Shown: one piece after another, positions 62,935-64,000 of the stretch | Layout of the letters: each line of letters begins with the position of its first letter | Numbering within the stretch: position 1 is the stretch's first letter | Assembly: GCA_002898255.1 (NCBI GenBank) | Contig: BEIE01000002.1 | Coordinates: 620,001 to 684,000 of the forward strand | Direction of reading: 5' to 3' | Origin: a bacterium HR28 | GTDB taxonomy: Bacteria > Chloroflexota > Chloroflexia > Thermomicrobiales > Thermomicrobiaceae | DNA: 64,000 nucleotides | The notes under the pieces: generated by a model | Database searches by the model: none | Told to the model about the DNA's origin: nothing | The model's input: only the letters and a program-made list of their open reading frames with translations | Position numbers and translations under genes: made by a program

Positions 62935-63669
62935 GGGGTGACTCCTTGTCTCACTCTCTTCGACGTCAATTGCGCGCCGAGTGTGTCCACATGATTGAGG
63001 ATGCTCCATGCCAGTCAGTCCGGGAAGCGTGCAGAGCTGGAACAGTGAGGAGCACGGCAGTAGCCATGCAGTCATCTTTCCTGTCGAGGTACGCGCCCGC
63101 CTTCATGTGAAGGCGCAATTCGCCGGTGATTGATCGAGGAACCGGCTTCTCAGCTCAGGCCGCTACGTCTCGGTGTCCTTACGCGCGCAACTCGATAACA
63201 CAGTCTGCCGCATCGCTCAGTGGCAAGAAGGTCTCCCCTCATAAGATCGTGCCGGATGGTGCCCGCTGCCCATTGCGAGTCAGTCCGGCTGTGTTCAACC
63301 AGCCGCGCATTGCCCGCCGGGCTGAGATACTGCGGCTGGTTGTGGCCAGCATCATGCTCATGCCCGTGCAGCGGCTGCAGTCATCGTCTGATGGGGTGGA
63401 GAGAAACAGAGCGGCAGTGCAGCGTGCGGCGTCCGGTATCTCTGCTACCTAGAGTTTCCCCTTGCCGATAGCCTTCCATTGGATGGGGGATGAGCTCGTT
63501 GCATTGTAAGGTCATGCTCTTGAGTTCGACCCGTGGCGGTCGGCATTGCCCGACCGCCAACGACTCTGCAGGGGTGGAGACGGCTGGTCGACGGGAGGTA
63601 GGGGAAACCTGTTCCTTCGCTGTTTGGAACGGGGGAGACACAGGGGCTGCGTTGCGAAACGTTGAGTAC
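62935..63669. other. Gap near the right edge
   Basis: About 730 bases without a supported gene. Frames on both strands are Arg/Ser/Pro-rich and overlap one another. Confidence 0.45.
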
Positions 63670-63698
63670 TTGACGGTTCCGCAACATCTCGCTAGACT
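63670..63698 (+). promoter_or_regulatory. Candidate sigma-70 promoter at the right edge
   Basis: TTGACG, 17 bases, TAGACT, reading rightwards. The predicted transcript would start about 43 bases before the Cys-rich frame. Confidence 0.45.
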
Positions 63699-63748
63699 AT
63701 CCAGCGATCTGTCTCGCGGCCGAACGGCCGCACAGGAGCGGTGGCACG

Positions 63749-63904
63749 ATGCAGAGCGGAACGATGGGACAAGCGACGAAGCGACGCAACGGGCAGCAGT
63801 GCTGCATCTGCCTCCGTGGCCGCTGCCGTGTCCTCGTTCCACCCTGCCCCACAATGATCGGGGTCTACTCCTACTGGCCCCGCATCTGCGACTGTCGCCC
63901 CTAA
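63749..63904 (+). CDS. Possible Cys-rich small peptide
   Basis: A 51-codon frame below the ORF track cut-off. ATG 63749 is ten bases after GGAG and follows a good promoter. It encodes seven cysteines, four of them in CCICLRGRC and two in CDC at the end. It could be a metal-binding or modified peptide, but GC-rich chance coding is equally possible and no maturation gene is visible. Confidence 0.25.
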   Translation: MQSGTMGQATKRRNGQQCCICLRGRCRVLVPPCPTMIGVYSYWPRICDCRP

Positions 63905-64000
63905 ACGATCCTCACTGACCGTTTTCAACGTACTGCCCAGGTGACCCGCTGCCGCGCGGAAGCGTGGTGCTACTGGGCGTCTGGGATGAGCGTCATAGCG

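Noticed and set aside
63941-64000. Possible start of a papain-like peptidase (EAWCYWASGMSVI)
   Set aside because: Only 20 codons are visible, the GTG has no Shine-Dalgarno and another frame is also open. The resemblance to WCWAAS-type motifs may be chance.
699-64000. tRNA genes, insertion sequences or attachment sites
   Set aside because: No T-loop GTTCGA with a matching acceptor stem, no transposase or integrase motifs and no target-site duplications were seen by eye.

Overview
The window is GC-rich DNA from a bacterium that most resembles the Thermomicrobia (Chloroflexota), probably a Thermomicrobium-like thermophile. This is an inference from gene content: dispersed GC palindromes in the gaps, a family-5 uracil-DNA glycosylase, a thermophile-type TrpB2, Pro/Thr-linked secreted proteins and a sortase next to flagellar genes. 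Thermomicrobium roseum is known to carry its flagellar genes on a megaplasmid, so this could be such a replicon, but no replication or partition gene is visible. GTG starts are common. No rRNA, tRNA, transposase or CRISPR array was recognised.

Region by region: 0.7-8.2 kb (minus strand) holds a large adenine methylase and a SNF2-type helicase resembling DrmMI and DrmD of class 1 DISARM phage defence; drmA, drmB and drmC are not in the window. 8.9-16 kb holds a uracil-DNA glycosylase, a coiled-coil PD-(D/E)XK-like protein, TrpB2, a CDF metal transporter and a fused LutB-LutA lactate-oxidation protein. 17-20 kb has a PucR regulator and a PilZ (c-di-GMP) protein.

20.8-40.7 kb is a chemotaxis and flagellar-filament cluster: flagellin, a small unknown protein, a CheR/pseudo-receiver/CheB fusion, CheY, a CheX-like phosphatase and a companion, two chemoreceptors flanking a multi-CheW hybrid CheA, then FlaG, FliD, FliS, a FliT-like protein and a sortase. 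Basal body, hook, motor and export genes are absent and must lie elsewhere. Three genes have sigma-28-like promoters at similar distances.

40.8-42.5 kb encodes two paralogous membrane-anchored Pro/Thr-rich proteins. 43-46.8 kb is a molybdate operon: HTH/molybdate-binding regulator, ModA, ModB and YqeB, with no ModC. 47.9-49.6 kb has two tandem SDR oxidoreductases. 49.7-52 kb has a Met-rich multicopper oxidase and a membrane protein. 52.4-53.8 kb has two mosaic copies of a Uma2 nuclease with a 55-residue gene coupled to the second. 54-56.2 kb is an Nramp transporter plus tandem UspA operon behind a possible metal-repressor operator. 56.8-59.3 kb is a secreted three-domain protein (CBM96-like, GH99-like, metallophosphatase). 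60-63 kb has a P-loop ATPase, a small membrane protein and a PPOX-fold oxidoreductase. The right edge has a promoter and a possible Cys-rich peptide.

Two repeat families lie between the genes. One is a GGGCGCGAT-N2-ATCGCGCCC palindrome family clustered in the long gaps at 8.4, 16.5, 20 and 27.6-28 kb. The other is a 28-bp palindrome present three times, with a compensatory change in its stem. Together with gene fusions (CheR-CheB, LutB-LutA) these are the most distinctive features of the window.
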